Positions 8,488-17,809 are shown, counted from the stretch's first letter. The stretch: 36,601 nucleotides of DNA from Candidatus Ventricola gallistercoris (GCA_018716525.1 DVJV01000215.1:1-36601), one strand, 5' to 3'. The notes: a model not told the origin generated them from the sequence alone. A program made the numbers and translations.

Positions 8488-8558
8488 CTGGAACACTCCA
8501 TCCGTATTCGCGGCATCAAACCACACGATACCGCTTGATTTTTACAGGGTCAATCATT

Positions 8559-8587
8559 ATTCTAGCGTACTTTTTTCACGCTGTCAA
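8559..8587 (-). promoter_or_regulatory. Promoter of the GH13 gene
   Basis: On the minus strand TTGACA (8587-8582) and TAGAAT (8564-8559) are separated by 17 bases. No clear CcpA cre palindrome was seen. Confidence 0.8.
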
Positions 8588-8640
8588 ATCCATTTTCGAA
8601 TAAAGAGTGCACAAGAGTTCACATTTTTGTTTCATTTACA

Positions 8641-8671
8641 TTGCTTCCATGCTACATCTGTTTCCTATAAT
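8641..8671 (+). promoter_or_regulatory. Probable promoter of the membrane-anchored gene at 8734
   Basis: A perfect -10 TATAAT (8666-8671) is preceded by TTGCTT (8641-8646) at a long 19-base spacing. It is back-to-back with the GH13 promoter in an AT-rich divergent intergenic region (8488-8733). Confidence 0.5.
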
Positions 8672-8733
8672 ATGTCCCAGAAGTTCGGGGCGTGATTCCC
8701 CGTATCTGTATCTTGTGCAAAGGAGGGAGACAG

Positions 8734-9357
8734 ATGGCTGCCGTGGTAAGACGGGTGCTCTCCGTGGGTCTGTGTTGCCTGATATGCGGCTTGATCCTCT
8801 GGTATGCTTCTGCGCCGCTGCGCAAAGCGTTCTGGGGCGAGACGCAGACGCCTGCCGTCGCTGACGCGCAGGCGCAGGAAGAGGCGCCCGATGTGACGCA
8901 GCAACCGTTGCAGAGCGATGCGGTCACAGGCCAGCCGCTTTTTGCAGGGCTTGAGAGCGACAGCATCCGGGCTGTGTCCATCCATACGCCGGAGCGGCTG
9001 TTTCAGTTTCAGTGCAGCACCGGAGACAGCGTCAGCGTCAATGCCTATGTCGCCGATGAAGACGTGTTTGACACCTTGATTGAGCAGCTCATGGCGTTTG
9101 ACTTTGTGCAGCGTGATCCCTTTGCGCCGGAGGGCGAACCGCTGCTCACCGTTGCCATATCGACCGATACCCAGCAGTATAACGCCCGCTTCTACGAGGA
9201 TGGAGAGACGGGCAGGAATACCAACATTATCAGTATGCAGCAGAGCAGCACACAATATCTGACCACAGAGGCGTGGCGCGTGGGCACGCTGCTGCTCACA
9301 TGCGAAGGCACACGCATATTTGATGAAAGCGGCAAGGAGACCCCGGCAGAAAAATAG
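8734..9357 (+). CDS. Membrane-anchored extracytoplasmic protein of unknown function
   Basis: The start is ATG 8734, with AAAGGAGGG immediately upstream. A longer in-frame start at 8692 would place that ribosome site inside the gene. The 207-residue product has one N-terminal hydrophobic segment (residues ~8-27) after two Arg, so the rest should lie outside the membrane. A linker rich in Ala, Gln and Glu (about 35-62) leads to a soluble beta-rich domain. That domain contains SIRAVSIHTPERLFQFQ, a helix FDTLIEQLMAFDF and TVAISTDTQQYNARFYEDG. I do not recognise the family. It is transcribed alone, between divergent GH13 and a two-way terminator. Confidence 0.75.
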   Translation: MAAVVRRVLSVGLCCLICGLILWYASAPLRKAFWGETQTPAVADAQAQEEAPDVTQQPLQSDAVTGQPLFAGLESDSIRAVSIHTPERLFQFQCSTGDSVSVNAYVADEDVFDTLIEQLMAFDFVQRDPFAPEGEPLLTVAISTDTQQYNARFYEDGETGRNTNIISMQQSSTQYLTTEAWRVGTLLLTCEGTRIFDESGKETPAEK

Positions 9358-9408
9358 ACCTCGTTCGCAGTGCGGCAAGACACATGCGGACGAGGTCTGT
9401 TTTGTGTT
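9357..9408. terminator. Bidirectional intrinsic terminator
   Basis: GACCTCGT (9357-9364) pairs with ACGAGGTC (9390-9397). The plus strand continues TGTTTTGTGTTT and the minus strand continues TATTTTTC, so it can end both the gene ending at 9357 and the deacylase ending at 9411. Confidence 0.85.
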
Positions 9409-9410
9409 TC

Positions 9411-10790
9411 TTACGCGCCACGGCGTGTGCGCAGCGGCTCAAAGGCATAGATGGGCCTGCCGTTCATCGCGCCGGTAATGCGTCCGTCGTGCGCGGCAAT
9501 CTGCCCGCCGACGATCACATAGCGGATGCCTTCGGGCGCGGCGTCGGGGGCGCCCAGGCCGGGGAAATCTGCGCGATCGGCGATGCAACCCGGGTCAAAC
9601 ACCACCAGATCGGCGTCAAACCCAGCGCGCATGCGTCCCTTTCCGGCAAGGCCGAACGTGCGCGCGGGCAAAAGCGTCGTGTGATAGATGGCCTCTTCCC
9701 AGCTCAGTTCGCTGCGCTCGCGCACCATCTTGCGCAGATAGCGCGGGAAGCTGCCCGCAATCTGCGGGTGGCCTTCGCCGGGGGCATAGCTGCCTGTGTC
9801 GGTGGAGACCATGGTCATGGGATAGCGCTGTATGGTGTAGACGGCCTCCTCGTCGCCCGTGTTGACGACGACCGCGTCTGACCCATGCTCGGCGCGCAGG
9901 TGTTCATAGAGCGTCTGGTCGGGCAGCGCGCCGATATGCTCGCCCGTGATGACCCGCAGATGGCTCAGGTCGATGCCGTTGTCGCGCATGGTCACCGGCT
10001 CAAACAGCGCCGAACCGATGCTCGAGCACCAGTCCTTATACATGCCGCTGTCCAGGTGCATATCCACGCCGCGCTCGCGCGCGAGTTCGAGCATCTCCAG
10101 CGCGTCGTATTCCACACCTACGCCATACTGGTATTCAAAGTGGGAAATGATCATGCGGCAGCCGGTCACTTCGGCCAGCGAGATGGCCTCCTGCAGCGAA
10201 TGCAGGTCGGTCATGCCGTACATGCGCGTGTCGATGGAGACAGGACGCCCATAGCGGCAGGCCAGGCTGCACAGCGCTTCCATCTCCTCAAGGGTGCTGC
10301 CGGGCGCATAGCTGGGGCCCAGCGACACGCCTGCAGCGCCCTGGCGCAGCGCGCGCTCGCACAGTGCTTCCATTTCCTGCACCTGTCTGCGCGTGGTGGC
10401 CTGAAATGGGTCGCTCGCGCCTACGGCGTCGCGCAGCGTACAGTGGCCGACCAGCTCGGCCTGGTGGATGGAAAAGGACTGCTGGGAAGCTAAAAAAGCG
10501 CCGATGTCCAGCGGCGAAAACCCACAGTTTCCCCCGACTGTGGTGGTGATGCCCTGAAGCAGCGAGAGGATGCCGGTGCGCATACAGCCGTCAATATGGC
10601 CGTGCGGGTCGATGAAGCCGGGGCAGACATAGCAGCCCGAAGCGTCCACCACCACGGCCTCGGGAGGAATGGAGGTTCCGGGCGGGCAGATGCGCTCGAT
10701 CCGGGTGCCATTGCACAGCACATCGGCGGGCATCTTTCGGAGCGTTTCGGGGTCGATGACCGTACCGCCGCAAATGAAAAGCACAGACAT
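9411..10790 (-). CDS. N-acyl-D-amino-acid deacylase-like amidohydrolase
   Basis: The family (D-aminoacylase, amidohydrolase superfamily) removes acyl groups from N-acyl-D-amino acids using a metal centre. The 459-residue protein has the metal motif DPHGHID (His63, His65) and TTVGGNCGFSP, with Cys89 in the position of the metal-ligand Cys of D-aminoacylase. It also has the later family blocks IISHFEY, STDTGSYAPGEGHP and SFPRYLRKMV, and the C-terminal AGFDADLVVFDP. The start is ATG 10790, with GGAGGGAG just upstream; the open frame extends further but overlaps a large palindrome. It lies 148 bases after potD on the same strand and could be read from the pot promoter or from a weak extended -10 (TGCTATGCT on the minus strand near 10810). 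The true substrate may differ (D-glutamate, D-hydantoin-like or other). Confidence 0.85.
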   Translation of the reverse strand: MSVLFICGGTVIDPETLRKMPADVLCNGTRIERICPPGTSIPPEAVVVDASGCYVCPGFIDPHGHIDGCMRTGILSLLQGITTTVGGNCGFSPLDIGAFLASQQSFSIHQAELVGHCTLRDAVGASDPFQATTRRQVQEMEALCERALRQGAAGVSLGPSYAPGSTLEEMEALCSLACRYGRPVSIDTRMYGMTDLHSLQEAISLAEVTGCRMIISHFEYQYGVGVEYDALEMLELARERGVDMHLDSGMYKDWCSSIGSALFEPVTMRDNGIDLSHLRVITGEHIGALPDQTLYEHLRAEHGSDAVVVNTGDEEAVYTIQRYPMTMVSTDTGSYAPGEGHPQIAGSFPRYLRKMVRERSELSWEEAIYHTTLLPARTFGLAGKGRMRAGFDADLVVFDPGCIADRADFPGLGAPDAAPEGIRYVIVGGQIAAHDGRITGAMNGRPIYAFEPLRTRRGA

Positions 10791-10844
10791 GGAATCTCCC
10801 TCCATCTTCAGCATAGCAAACAGGGGAATAATATGTGCACAATT

Positions 10845-10891
10845 CCGCCAAAGAAAACCCGTTTGCACGGCAAGCGGGCTTTCTTTGGCGG
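10845..10891. repeat. 47-bp near-perfect palindrome between potD and the deacylase gene
   Basis: CCGCCAAAGAAA (10845-10856) pairs with TTTCTTTGGCGG (10880-10891). Within it CCCGTTTGC pairs with GCAAGCGGG except for one G-T, leaving an ACG loop. No T tract follows on the minus strand, so it is not a standard terminator. A second short palindrome GACGGCC/GGCCGTC follows at about 10892-10908. It may protect the 3' end of the pot transcript or reduce read-through. Confidence 0.75.
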
Positions 10892-10938
10892 ACGGCCGGA
10901 GGCCGTCCGTCCAGCGGCGGATGGGGAAACCCCAACCG

Positions 10939-11994
10939 TCACAGGCTGAGCTTGAAGCTGGTCCAGATATCCTGGAACTTCTGCGCATCCTCAATGGGCA
11001 GATTGACCACATACTCGATGTCATCCAGCCGTTCGGTGATACCGGTAAAGACAGGATTTTCGGTATACCAGGTGCCCAGAATTTCACGCGCGGGAACGTT
11101 GGTGCAGCAGTAATTCTGCCACTGGGTGATGATGGCGCCGATATCGTCTCGAAGTAGGAAGTTTAGGAATTCGTTAGCATTTTTGGCGTGCGGGGCGTTC
11201 ACGGGGATGAAGCAGCCATCAACGCCAAAGCCCATGGTCCCTTCCGGGAAGGCGATGGCCAAATCGGGGTTGCTGTCCAGCGCCATGACGGCAAACGGGG
11301 TAAACGTGTAGATGACGGACACATCACCGGAGAGCAGGTAGTTGTGCAGATTTTCGTATTCGAGAATATGAATATTGGGCTTGAGCTCTTCAAGCTTTGC
11401 AGCAGCTTCGGCGAGTATTGTCTCATCAGTGGTGTTCATGCTTTGCCCCATGGAGAGCAGCACCATGCCCAGAGTGACGCGAGCGTCGTCAATCAGACCC
11501 AGGCTGTCGGTGAGACTCGGATCCCACAGGCTCTCCAGGCCGGTGATCTCTATATCCACCTGAGACGGATCATACACAATCAGCGGCGCGCCGGCCACAT
11601 AGGGGACAACATACTCGTTATCAGGGTCGAAGAACTGGCTCATGAATGTCATGTCCAGATTTTCGTAGTTGGGGATGAGACTCTTGTCCAGCTTCTGCAT
11701 CAGGCCGGCTTCACGCGCGGCGTTGAGCATGTAGTCGCTCGCCAGGATGATGTCGTAATCTCCACCATTGCTCGCGGAGAGCTTCTCATACATCTCCTCG
11801 TTGCTCGAGAAGGTGGCATAGTTGACCTTGATCCCCGTCTCGTCCTCGAAGGGCTTGAGCACGGTGGTGTAGTCGATGTAGCCTTCCCAGGAGAAGATGT
11901 TGAGCACGGCTTCGTCGGTCGCGTTGACCGTCTCGGCCAGGGCGCAGGTGCCAAGCGCCATGAGCGCCAGCAGCAGACAGAAGACCTTTTTCAT
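10939..11994 (-). CDS. potD: Spermidine/putrescine-binding protein PotD
   Basis: This is the extracytoplasmic ligand-binding subunit of a polyamine ABC importer. The 351-residue protein starts with a Sec signal peptide (MKKVFCLLLALMALGTC, likely cut after ALA). Family blocks follow: LNIFSWEGYIDYTTVLKPFE, YDIILASDYMLNAA, VPYVAGAPLIVYDP and FPEGTMGFGVDGCFIPVNAPH. The Cys before ALAE is not in a canonical lipobox, so lipid anchoring is uncertain. ATG 11994 has GGGAGGAAAA upstream at good spacing; seven further in-frame codons upstream lack a site. It is the last gene of potABCD, the usual order in Bacillota, where PotD is a separate gene downstream of the permeases. Confidence 0.93.
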   Translation of the reverse strand: MKKVFCLLLALMALGTCALAETVNATDEAVLNIFSWEGYIDYTTVLKPFEDETGIKVNYATFSSNEEMYEKLSASNGGDYDIILASDYMLNAAREAGLMQKLDKSLIPNYENLDMTFMSQFFDPDNEYVVPYVAGAPLIVYDPSQVDIEITGLESLWDPSLTDSLGLIDDARVTLGMVLLSMGQSMNTTDETILAEAAAKLEELKPNIHILEYENLHNYLLSGDVSVIYTFTPFAVMALDSNPDLAIAFPEGTMGFGVDGCFIPVNAPHAKNANEFLNFLLRDDIGAIITQWQNYCCTNVPAREILGTWYTENPVFTGITERLDDIEYVVNLPIEDAQKFQDIWTSFKLSL

Positions 11995-12047
11995 GTTGAT
12001 TTTCCTCCCTGTCAAGAATACCTATTCTTCAACACAGCAGCGTGAAG

Positions 12048-12857
12048 CTACTGCGCAGAATGCTGTTTGCGTTCCGCGCGCGCCGTCAGCAGCTGGCTGA
12101 GCGCCACGCACAGGAAAATGCCCCCCAGCATCAGCGTGGAAAGCGCGTTGATCTCCGGCGTGCCGCCCGAACGCAGGCCGGTGTAGACCTTGAGCGGCAG
12201 CGTCGTGGTTTCGGCGCTGGTGACGAAAAACGAGATGACCACGTCGTCCAGGCTCATGGCGGCCGAGAGCATCATGCCCGAGGCCACGGCCGGGGCGATG
12301 AGCGGCAGCGTGATATCCCGCAGCACGCGCGCGGGGCTGGCGCCCAGGTCGCGGGCGGCCTCCTGAAGGGCGGGGTCCATGCCGATCAGACGGGACTTGA
12401 CGTTGATGAACACATACGGGATGCAGAATGTGGTGTGCGTGAGGATCAGCGCGCCCATGCCCAGCGGCACGCCCACCGCGGTGAACAGCGCCAGATAGGC
12501 CATGCCCAGCACGAGCTCGGGCATCGTCATGGGCAGGGTGGCGACCGTTTCCACGGCGCTGCCGAGCTTCATGTGGCTGCGCACCAGGCCGATGGCGCCC
12601 AGCGTGCCGATGCCGCCCGCCAGCAGGCTGGAAGCCGCGGCCAGGAGCAGCGAATTTTTGAGCGCATCGCCCATCAGCGTGTTGGCGAACAGGCGGGTAT
12701 ACCAGCTGGTGGTGAAGCCCTGCCAGGAGCCGATGGTGCGCCCTGCGTTAAACGAGTAGATGACCACCATCAGGATGGGCAGATAGAGCACGATGAGCAC
12801 GAGCGTCAGGTAAACGGGAGAAAAGATCTTGCGCTTTTTGCGCCGCGTTGCAGCCAT
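12048..12857 (-). CDS. potC: Polyamine ABC transporter permease PotC
   Basis: This is the second inner-membrane subunit of the PotABCD polyamine importer. The 269-residue protein has about six hydrophobic helices. It carries the cytoplasmic EAA loop EAARDLGASPARVLRDITLPL, which docks on the ATPase. The segment LMVVIYSFNAGRTIGSWQGF near the N-terminus is characteristic of PotC. Its start codon shares one base with the potB stop (TGATG on the minus strand), so the two are translationally coupled. The basic N-terminus (RRKKRK) is consistent with positive-inside topology. Confidence 0.93.
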   Translation of the reverse strand: MAATRRKKRKIFSPVYLTLVLIVLYLPILMVVIYSFNAGRTIGSWQGFTTSWYTRLFANTLMGDALKNSLLLAAASSLLAGGIGTLGAIGLVRSHMKLGSAVETVATLPMTMPELVLGMAYLALFTAVGVPLGMGALILTHTTFCIPYVFINVKSRLIGMDPALQEAARDLGASPARVLRDITLPLIAPAVASGMMLSAAMSLDDVVISFFVTSAETTTLPLKVYTGLRSGGTPEINALSTLMLGGIFLCVALSQLLTARAERKQHSAQ

Positions 12858-13709
12858 CAGAACACCCCCAGACCATCACCGCCGGCCTTGCGGTAGAGCA
12901 GGTAGAGCCCGGCCGACAGCGCGATGAGCACCATGGACATGGCCGAGCCGACATTCCAGTCGCGCACCTTGAGCAGCTGGTCGCGGATGAGGTTGCCCAC
13001 CAGCACCAGGCCGCCGCCCATGATATCCGACAGGTAGAACAGGCCGACGCTCGGCACAAACACCAGCACGCAGCCAGCCAGGATGCCCGGCATCGTCAGC
13101 GGCAGCGTGACGGTGAGAAATGCCCGCCAGGGTTTGGCTCCCAGATCGCGCGAGGCCTCCACGAGGGTGAAGTCCATCTTGTCCACAGCGTTATAGCAGG
13201 GCAGGATCATAAAGGAGATCAGGCAGTAGACCATGGCCAGCAGTACAGCGCCGTAGGAACCCAGGAACTTGATGTTCTTGTCGATGAGCCCGAGCGCGCG
13301 CAGAACGCCGTTGATGGGGCCGTTGGCCTGAAGCAGGATCTTCCAGCCGAATATACGCACCAGCGCGCTCGTCCAGAAGGGAATGATGACCAGCATCATC
13401 AAAAGCGCCTTCCACCTGCGGCCGGCGCGGGCCATGCAGTAGCCGAAGGGGTAGCCCACCAGAAGCGAGATCACCGTGGTGAAAAAGGCGAGCTGCAGGC
13501 TGTTGGCAAACACGCGGACATAGTCCACCCGCAGCAGCGCCCGGTAGTGATCGAGCGTGAAGGCGGAGGAAAGCGTAAATTTGCCGCCGGAAACCAGCGA
13601 CGTGCACAGCACATAGATGAGCGGCAGCGCCACCAGCAGCACCGCAAAACAGGCCATCGGCGCGGCCATGAGCGCATTGCGGCGCGCTTCGCGGCGGCGG
13701 AGGCTGTCT

Positions 13710-13720
<11 letters not shown>
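12857..13720 (-). CDS. potB: Polyamine ABC transporter permease PotB
   Basis: This is the first permease subunit of the polyamine importer, 287 residues, with about six membrane helices and the EAA loop EASRDLGAKPWRAFLTVTLPL. SLLVGYPFGYCMA and VIIPFWTSALVRIFGWKILL are typical PotB stretches. ATG 13720 is preferred because GGAGG lies 8 bases upstream; the open frame runs on into potA. It overlaps the potA stop by 11 bases, indicating coupling. Confidence 0.93.
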
Positions 13721-14798
<1,078 letters not shown>

Positions 14799-14910
14799 GT
14801 CCGCCTCCCGGCTTTCGCCGTAGTTTTGCCGTAATCAAGTAAGGGGGAATTTCCCCGGACCGGGAACGTGCGGCGCGCAAGCGGCCTCCGATTCCCGCAA
14901 AATCAGCATG

Positions 14911-14939
14911 ATTATATAGGATATGCTCCCCTGTGTCAA
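14911..14939 (-). promoter_or_regulatory. Promoter of the potABCD operon
   Basis: On the minus strand TTGACA (14939-14934) and TATAAT (14916-14911) are both perfect consensus boxes with 17-base spacing. Confidence 0.92.
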
Positions 14940-14968
14940 CCCAAAAGTTTAACGATGAAATTGTGAGG

Positions 14969-14985
14969 GTTTAGTTTTTCTAAAC
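14969..14985. promoter_or_regulatory. Possible operator upstream of the pot promoter
   Basis: GTTTAG and CTAAAC form a perfect 6-bp inverted repeat around a five-T centre, 30 bases upstream of the -35 box. Position and symmetry suit a regulator or an UP-like element. No regulator is identified. Confidence 0.35.
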
Positions 14986-15120
14986 AATCTGCGGAAAATG
15001 GAAGCCTCCGGAAAAGCGCCGGGCAATGCGTGGCGTCGCAGAAGGCGGCGCCCGGCGAAAAGCGGGGCACAGGTGGTCAGACCGGGCATTAAGGACAGAA
15101 TGCAGAAAATGGAAAAAGCA
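14986..15120. other. Intergenic DNA between the pot promoter region and repeat copy A
   Basis: This belongs to a 599-base gene-free stretch (14799-15397). Besides the pot promoter and repeat copy A it holds one hairpin, CGCCGGGC (15017-15024) with GCCCGGCG (15050-15057), followed by TTTTCC on the minus strand. That could be a weak terminator. No convincing coding sequence is seen. Confidence 0.5.
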
Positions 15121-15149
15121 AAAAACCGCCTTCCCAAGCGGAAAGCGGT
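15114..15149 (-). terminator. Intrinsic terminator at the end of repeat copy A
   Basis: On the minus strand a 10-bp stem with one T-G pair (ACCGCTTTCC with GGAAGGCGGT) is followed by six T and then GCTTTTT. It lies about 250 bases past the stop of the amino-acid ABC ATPase gene. Confidence 0.65.
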
Positions 15150-15354
15150 CAGCGTGTCGAAAAAGTCCGCCTGCGGCGTCCTTTTCCGAATGTTAACGCC
15201 GTTTCCCTCTCGCCCCTGCGGGGCTCCCGGGCGGGAAACGGCGCAAGGAAGCCTTGCGCGGCAAGGCCCGAATCCTCCGCACATGTCGCCGGATTCGGAT
15301 TGTATTTGGAGGACTTCGGCCCTCCAAACCTCCCGGAAGGTTTTTTTGACAGTC
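15121..15354 (-). repeat. Structured repeat, copy A (inverted relative to copy B at 18016)
   Basis: Read on the minus strand this segment is clearly homologous to 18016-18222 on the plus strand. Five hairpins can be drawn in order: TTTGGAGG/CCTCCAAA (15328-15321 with 15312-15305); CCGAATCC/GGATTCGG (15298-15291 with 15275-15268); GCCTTGC/GCAAGGC (15267-15261 with 15257-15251); a perfect 11-bp stem CGCCGTTTCCC/GGGAAACGGCG (15243-15233 with 15207-15197) with an inner GCCCC/GGGGC; and ACCGCTTTCC/GGGAAGGCGGT (15149-15125). The last stem is followed by TTTTTTGC, making it a good terminator for the amino-acid importer operon. Confidence 0.8.
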
Positions 15355-15397
15355 TGCGGTCCATACTATGATCAAATTCAATCCGGTCTGCTTTCAA

Positions 15398-16153
15398 TTA
15401 ATACCGGTTGTCTCCGGCAAACGCGCGGATTGCCTCGCTGCGCGTGTCGCCCAGCACCTGGCGCGCCGGGCCGTCTTCCACGACGAGGCCGTTTTCCATG
15501 TAGATGACCCGGTCGGCCACGTCGCGCGCAAAGCTCATCTCGTGCGTGACGACGATCATCGTGCGCTTTTCATCGGCCAGCTGGCGGATGACCGAGAGCA
15601 CCTCCTGCGTCAGCTGCGGGTCGAGCGCGGAGGTCGGCTCGTCGAAGCAAAGGATCTCTGGGTCGAGCGCCAGCGCCCGCGCAATGGCAACCCGCTGGCA
15701 CTGGCCACCCGACAGGTTGCAGGGGTATTCGCCTGCCTTGTCCGCCAGGCCGACTTTTTCAAGCAGAGTCATGGCCTTTTGCTCGGCATCCTGGCGGCTG
15801 CGGTGCAGCACCAACTGCTGGGGCGCGGTCAGATTGCGCAGCACGCTGTAGTGGGGAAAGAGGTTGTAGTCCTGAAAGACGAGCCCCATTTGCAGGCAGA
15901 GCCCGCGCAGATCCTTGTCCTTTTTATACTGGGCGCGTCCGTCCGGGCCGGTCTGCGCCATGGTCTGCCCGCCGATGCGGATCTCGCCGCTGTCGATCGT
16001 CTCCAGATGGTTGAGGCATCGAAGCAGCGTGCTCTTGCCCGAGCCGCTGCGCCCGATGATGGCCACCACCTCGCCGCGCGATACGCGCACGGTTACGCCC
16101 TTGAGCACCTCATTGTTTCCAAACCGCTTTTTGATGTCAATCGCCTGAAGCAT
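15398..16153 (-). CDS. Polar amino-acid ABC transporter ATP-binding protein
   Basis: The 251-residue ATPase belongs to the GlnQ/ArtP/HisP group that powers polar amino-acid import. Walker A is GRSGSGKS (34-41), the Q-loop is VFQDYNLFPHYSV, Walker B is ILCFDEPTSALDP and the switch is VVTHEMSFARDVADR. The signature motif reads LSGGQCQR where LSGGQQQR is usual; a Gln-to-Cys change is tolerated in some ABC proteins. It is the last gene of the importer operon, 13 bases after the permease stop, and its stop lies 44 bases from the start of repeat copy A. Confidence 0.94.
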   Translation of the reverse strand: MLQAIDIKKRFGNNEVLKGVTVRVSRGEVVAIIGRSGSGKSTLLRCLNHLETIDSGEIRIGGQTMAQTGPDGRAQYKKDKDLRGLCLQMGLVFQDYNLFPHYSVLRNLTAPQQLVLHRSRQDAEQKAMTLLEKVGLADKAGEYPCNLSGGQCQRVAIARALALDPEILCFDEPTSALDPQLTQEVLSVIRQLADEKRTMIVVTHEMSFARDVADRVIYMENGLVVEDGPARQVLGDTRSEAIRAFAGDNRY

Positions 16154-16166
16154 GGCGCATCCCCCT

Positions 16167-16832
16167 TTATTCCTTGTAGTACGCCAGGCGGCGGTTCATC
16201 CGGCTGAAAAACAGCGTGACCACGCCGTTCATCAGCAGGTAAAAGAGCCCCGCCACAAACAGCGGTTCCACCGACGCGGTGCGGCTCGCCTCGTTTTTGG
16301 CCGCGCGGAACAACTCCGCCACCGCGATGATGTTAGCCAGCGACGTATCCTTGACCAGCGTGATGACCTCGTTGCTCACCGGCAGCAGCACGCGCTTGAT
16401 CACCTGGGGCATCACCACGTGCAGGAACGTCTGCCCCCGCGTCAGGCCGAGCACCTGGCCGGCCTCGATCTGCCCCACCGGGATGGATTGAATGCCGCCG
16501 CGGAAGATTTCGGCGAAATATGCCGCGTAGTTCAGCGAAAAGGCCAGGATGGTAGCCGTCATGCGGTCAAGGTTCATGCCCGTCCACATGGGAATGGCGA
16601 AGTAGATGGCAAAGATCTGCAGCATCAGCGGCGTGCCGCGCATCACCAGGATGTACAGCGACACCGGCACGCTGACGGCCCTGTGCCGGTTCATGCGCAA
16701 AAGCGCCACCAGCAGGCCAAGCGGCAGGGAAAACAGCAGCGTGCTGGCAAAGATGGTCAGCGTGGCCACCAGTCCATCCTGCATGGAGAGCACGAGGCGG
16801 ATCAAAGCATCGGGATTGTTGAAGTACCGCAT
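16167..16832 (-). CDS. Polar amino-acid ABC transporter permease
   Basis: The 221-residue protein is a HisM/GlnP-type (His/Glu/Gln/Arg/opine family) permease with about five hydrophobic helices. Its EAA loop reads IEAGQVLGLTRGQTFLHVV, and GGIQSIPVGQ and SLANIIAVAELFRAA are family blocks. Only one permease gene is present, so a homodimer is expected in the membrane. A gap of 149 bases containing a strong hairpin separates it from the binding-protein gene upstream, probably lowering its expression relative to the binding protein. Confidence 0.93.
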   Translation of the reverse strand: MRYFNNPDALIRLVLSMQDGLVATLTIFASTLLFSLPLGLLVALLRMNRHRAVSVPVSLYILVMRGTPLMLQIFAIYFAIPMWTGMNLDRMTATILAFSLNYAAYFAEIFRGGIQSIPVGQIEAGQVLGLTRGQTFLHVVMPQVIKRVLLPVSNEVITLVKDTSLANIIAVAELFRAAKNEASRTASVEPLFVAGLFYLLMNGVVTLFFSRMNRRLAYYKE

Positions 16833-16935
16833 GGGGAAGCTCCTTTATCGGGTGACGTCGTGCCGCGTGGCCACGCCTGTTTGCTCAGGCAGGGGGATAT
16901 CCCAAACCGGGAAGGCCATGGGCGAGGGAAAAGGG

Positions 16936-16963
16936 CGCCGGAAGGGGAAATCCCCCTCCGGCG
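16936..16963 (-). terminator. Intra-operon hairpin downstream of the binding-protein gene
   Basis: CGCCGG-A-GGGG pairs with CCCC-T-CCGGCG around a 4-base loop with one internal mismatch, 18 bases past the binding-protein stop. The following minus-strand bases include CCCTTTTCCC, a poor T tract. This fits a partial terminator or 3'-stabilising hairpin, so that the binding protein is made in excess over the membrane subunits. Confidence 0.55.
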
Positions 16964-16981
16964 TCCCGGTGCTTCAGGAAA

Positions 16982-17809
16982 TCACTTCCTGTATTCGTCC
17001 GCGTATTCGGAGACGATGGTCACGTCGTTGGCGAACCAGGCGGAACGGATTTCATCGAGCGTGCCGTCGTCCAGCAGCGCGATGAGCTGCTCGTTGATGA
17101 CATCTGCCAGCGACGCTTCATCCTTGCGGAAGGCGATGCCGTATTCCTCGGCTTCCAGCACCTCCGGCAGCACGGCGAACACCGAGGGGTCTTCCTGCTG
17201 GGCGATGTAGTAGTTGCCCACCACCGAGTCGATGAGCAGCACGTCGATGTTGCCCAGGCTCAGATCCATCAGCGCGACGACGAAGTCATCATACAGATTG
17301 GGCTCGCCACCCTCGATGATGTCCTTCACCTGCGGGTTGGCATCCAGCACCGTCACGGAGCTGGAACCGGCCTGCGTGCCCAGGGACTTGCCCGCCAGAT
17401 CCTCTACCGAGGCGATGCCGGAGTCGGCGCGCACCAGCAGAATCTGCTCGTTGGCCATGTACGGCATGGAGAAGAGCACCTGCTCGCAAAGCTCTTCGGT
17501 CATCGTCATACCGGACCAGATGCAGTCGATGTTGCCAGCTTCAAGCTCCATCACCTTGGCATCCCAGGAGATCGGCTGGAAGACCAATTCCACGCCCAGG
17601 CGGCTGGCGACTTCGCGGGCGAGATCGATGTCAAACCCCGTGTATTCGCCGGATTCATCCACAAAGCTCATCGGCGGATAGGCTTCGTCAAAGCCCATGA
17701 CCAGCTTGCCCTTGGCAAGCACGTCGGCCAGGCCGGTGTCTTCGGCCAGCGCGAAGCAGCAGGATGCGGTCATCAGGGCGGCGATCAGGATGGCGAGAAT
17801 CTTCTTCAT
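16982..17809 (-). CDS. Polar amino-acid ABC transporter substrate-binding protein
   Basis: The 275-residue protein is an SBP_bac_3-type solute receptor. A signal peptide (MKKILAILIAALMTASCCFALA) precedes the mature domain. Conserved blocks are GKLVMGFDEAYPPMSFVDE, YTGFDIDLAREVASRLG, WDAKVMELEAGNIDCIWSGM, DLAGKSLGTQAGSS and YGIAFRKDEASL. The Cys in TASCC could be a lipid-modified residue, but the preceding Thr is atypical. ATG 17809 is chosen for AGGAG upstream and for the signal peptide; fourteen more codons are open upstream. The ligand class is polar amino acid (glutamine, cystine, arginine or similar) and cannot be narrowed from sequence. Confidence 0.92.
   Translation of the reverse strand: MKKILAILIAALMTASCCFALAEDTGLADVLAKGKLVMGFDEAYPPMSFVDESGEYTGFDIDLAREVASRLGVELVFQPISWDAKVMELEAGNIDCIWSGMTMTEELCEQVLFSMPYMANEQILLVRADSGIASVEDLAGKSLGTQAGSSSVTVLDANPQVKDIIEGGEPNLYDDFVVALMDLSLGNIDVLLIDSVVGNYYIAQQEDPSVFAVLPEVLEAEEYGIAFRKDEASLADVINEQLIALLDDGTLDEIRSAWFANDVTIVSEYADEYRK

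Noticed and set aside
15398-17809. Composite transposon reading of the repeat-flanked operon
   Set aside because: No transposase or target-site duplication is visible in or next to the repeats, so mobility is kept as a hypothesis rather than annotated as a mobile element.
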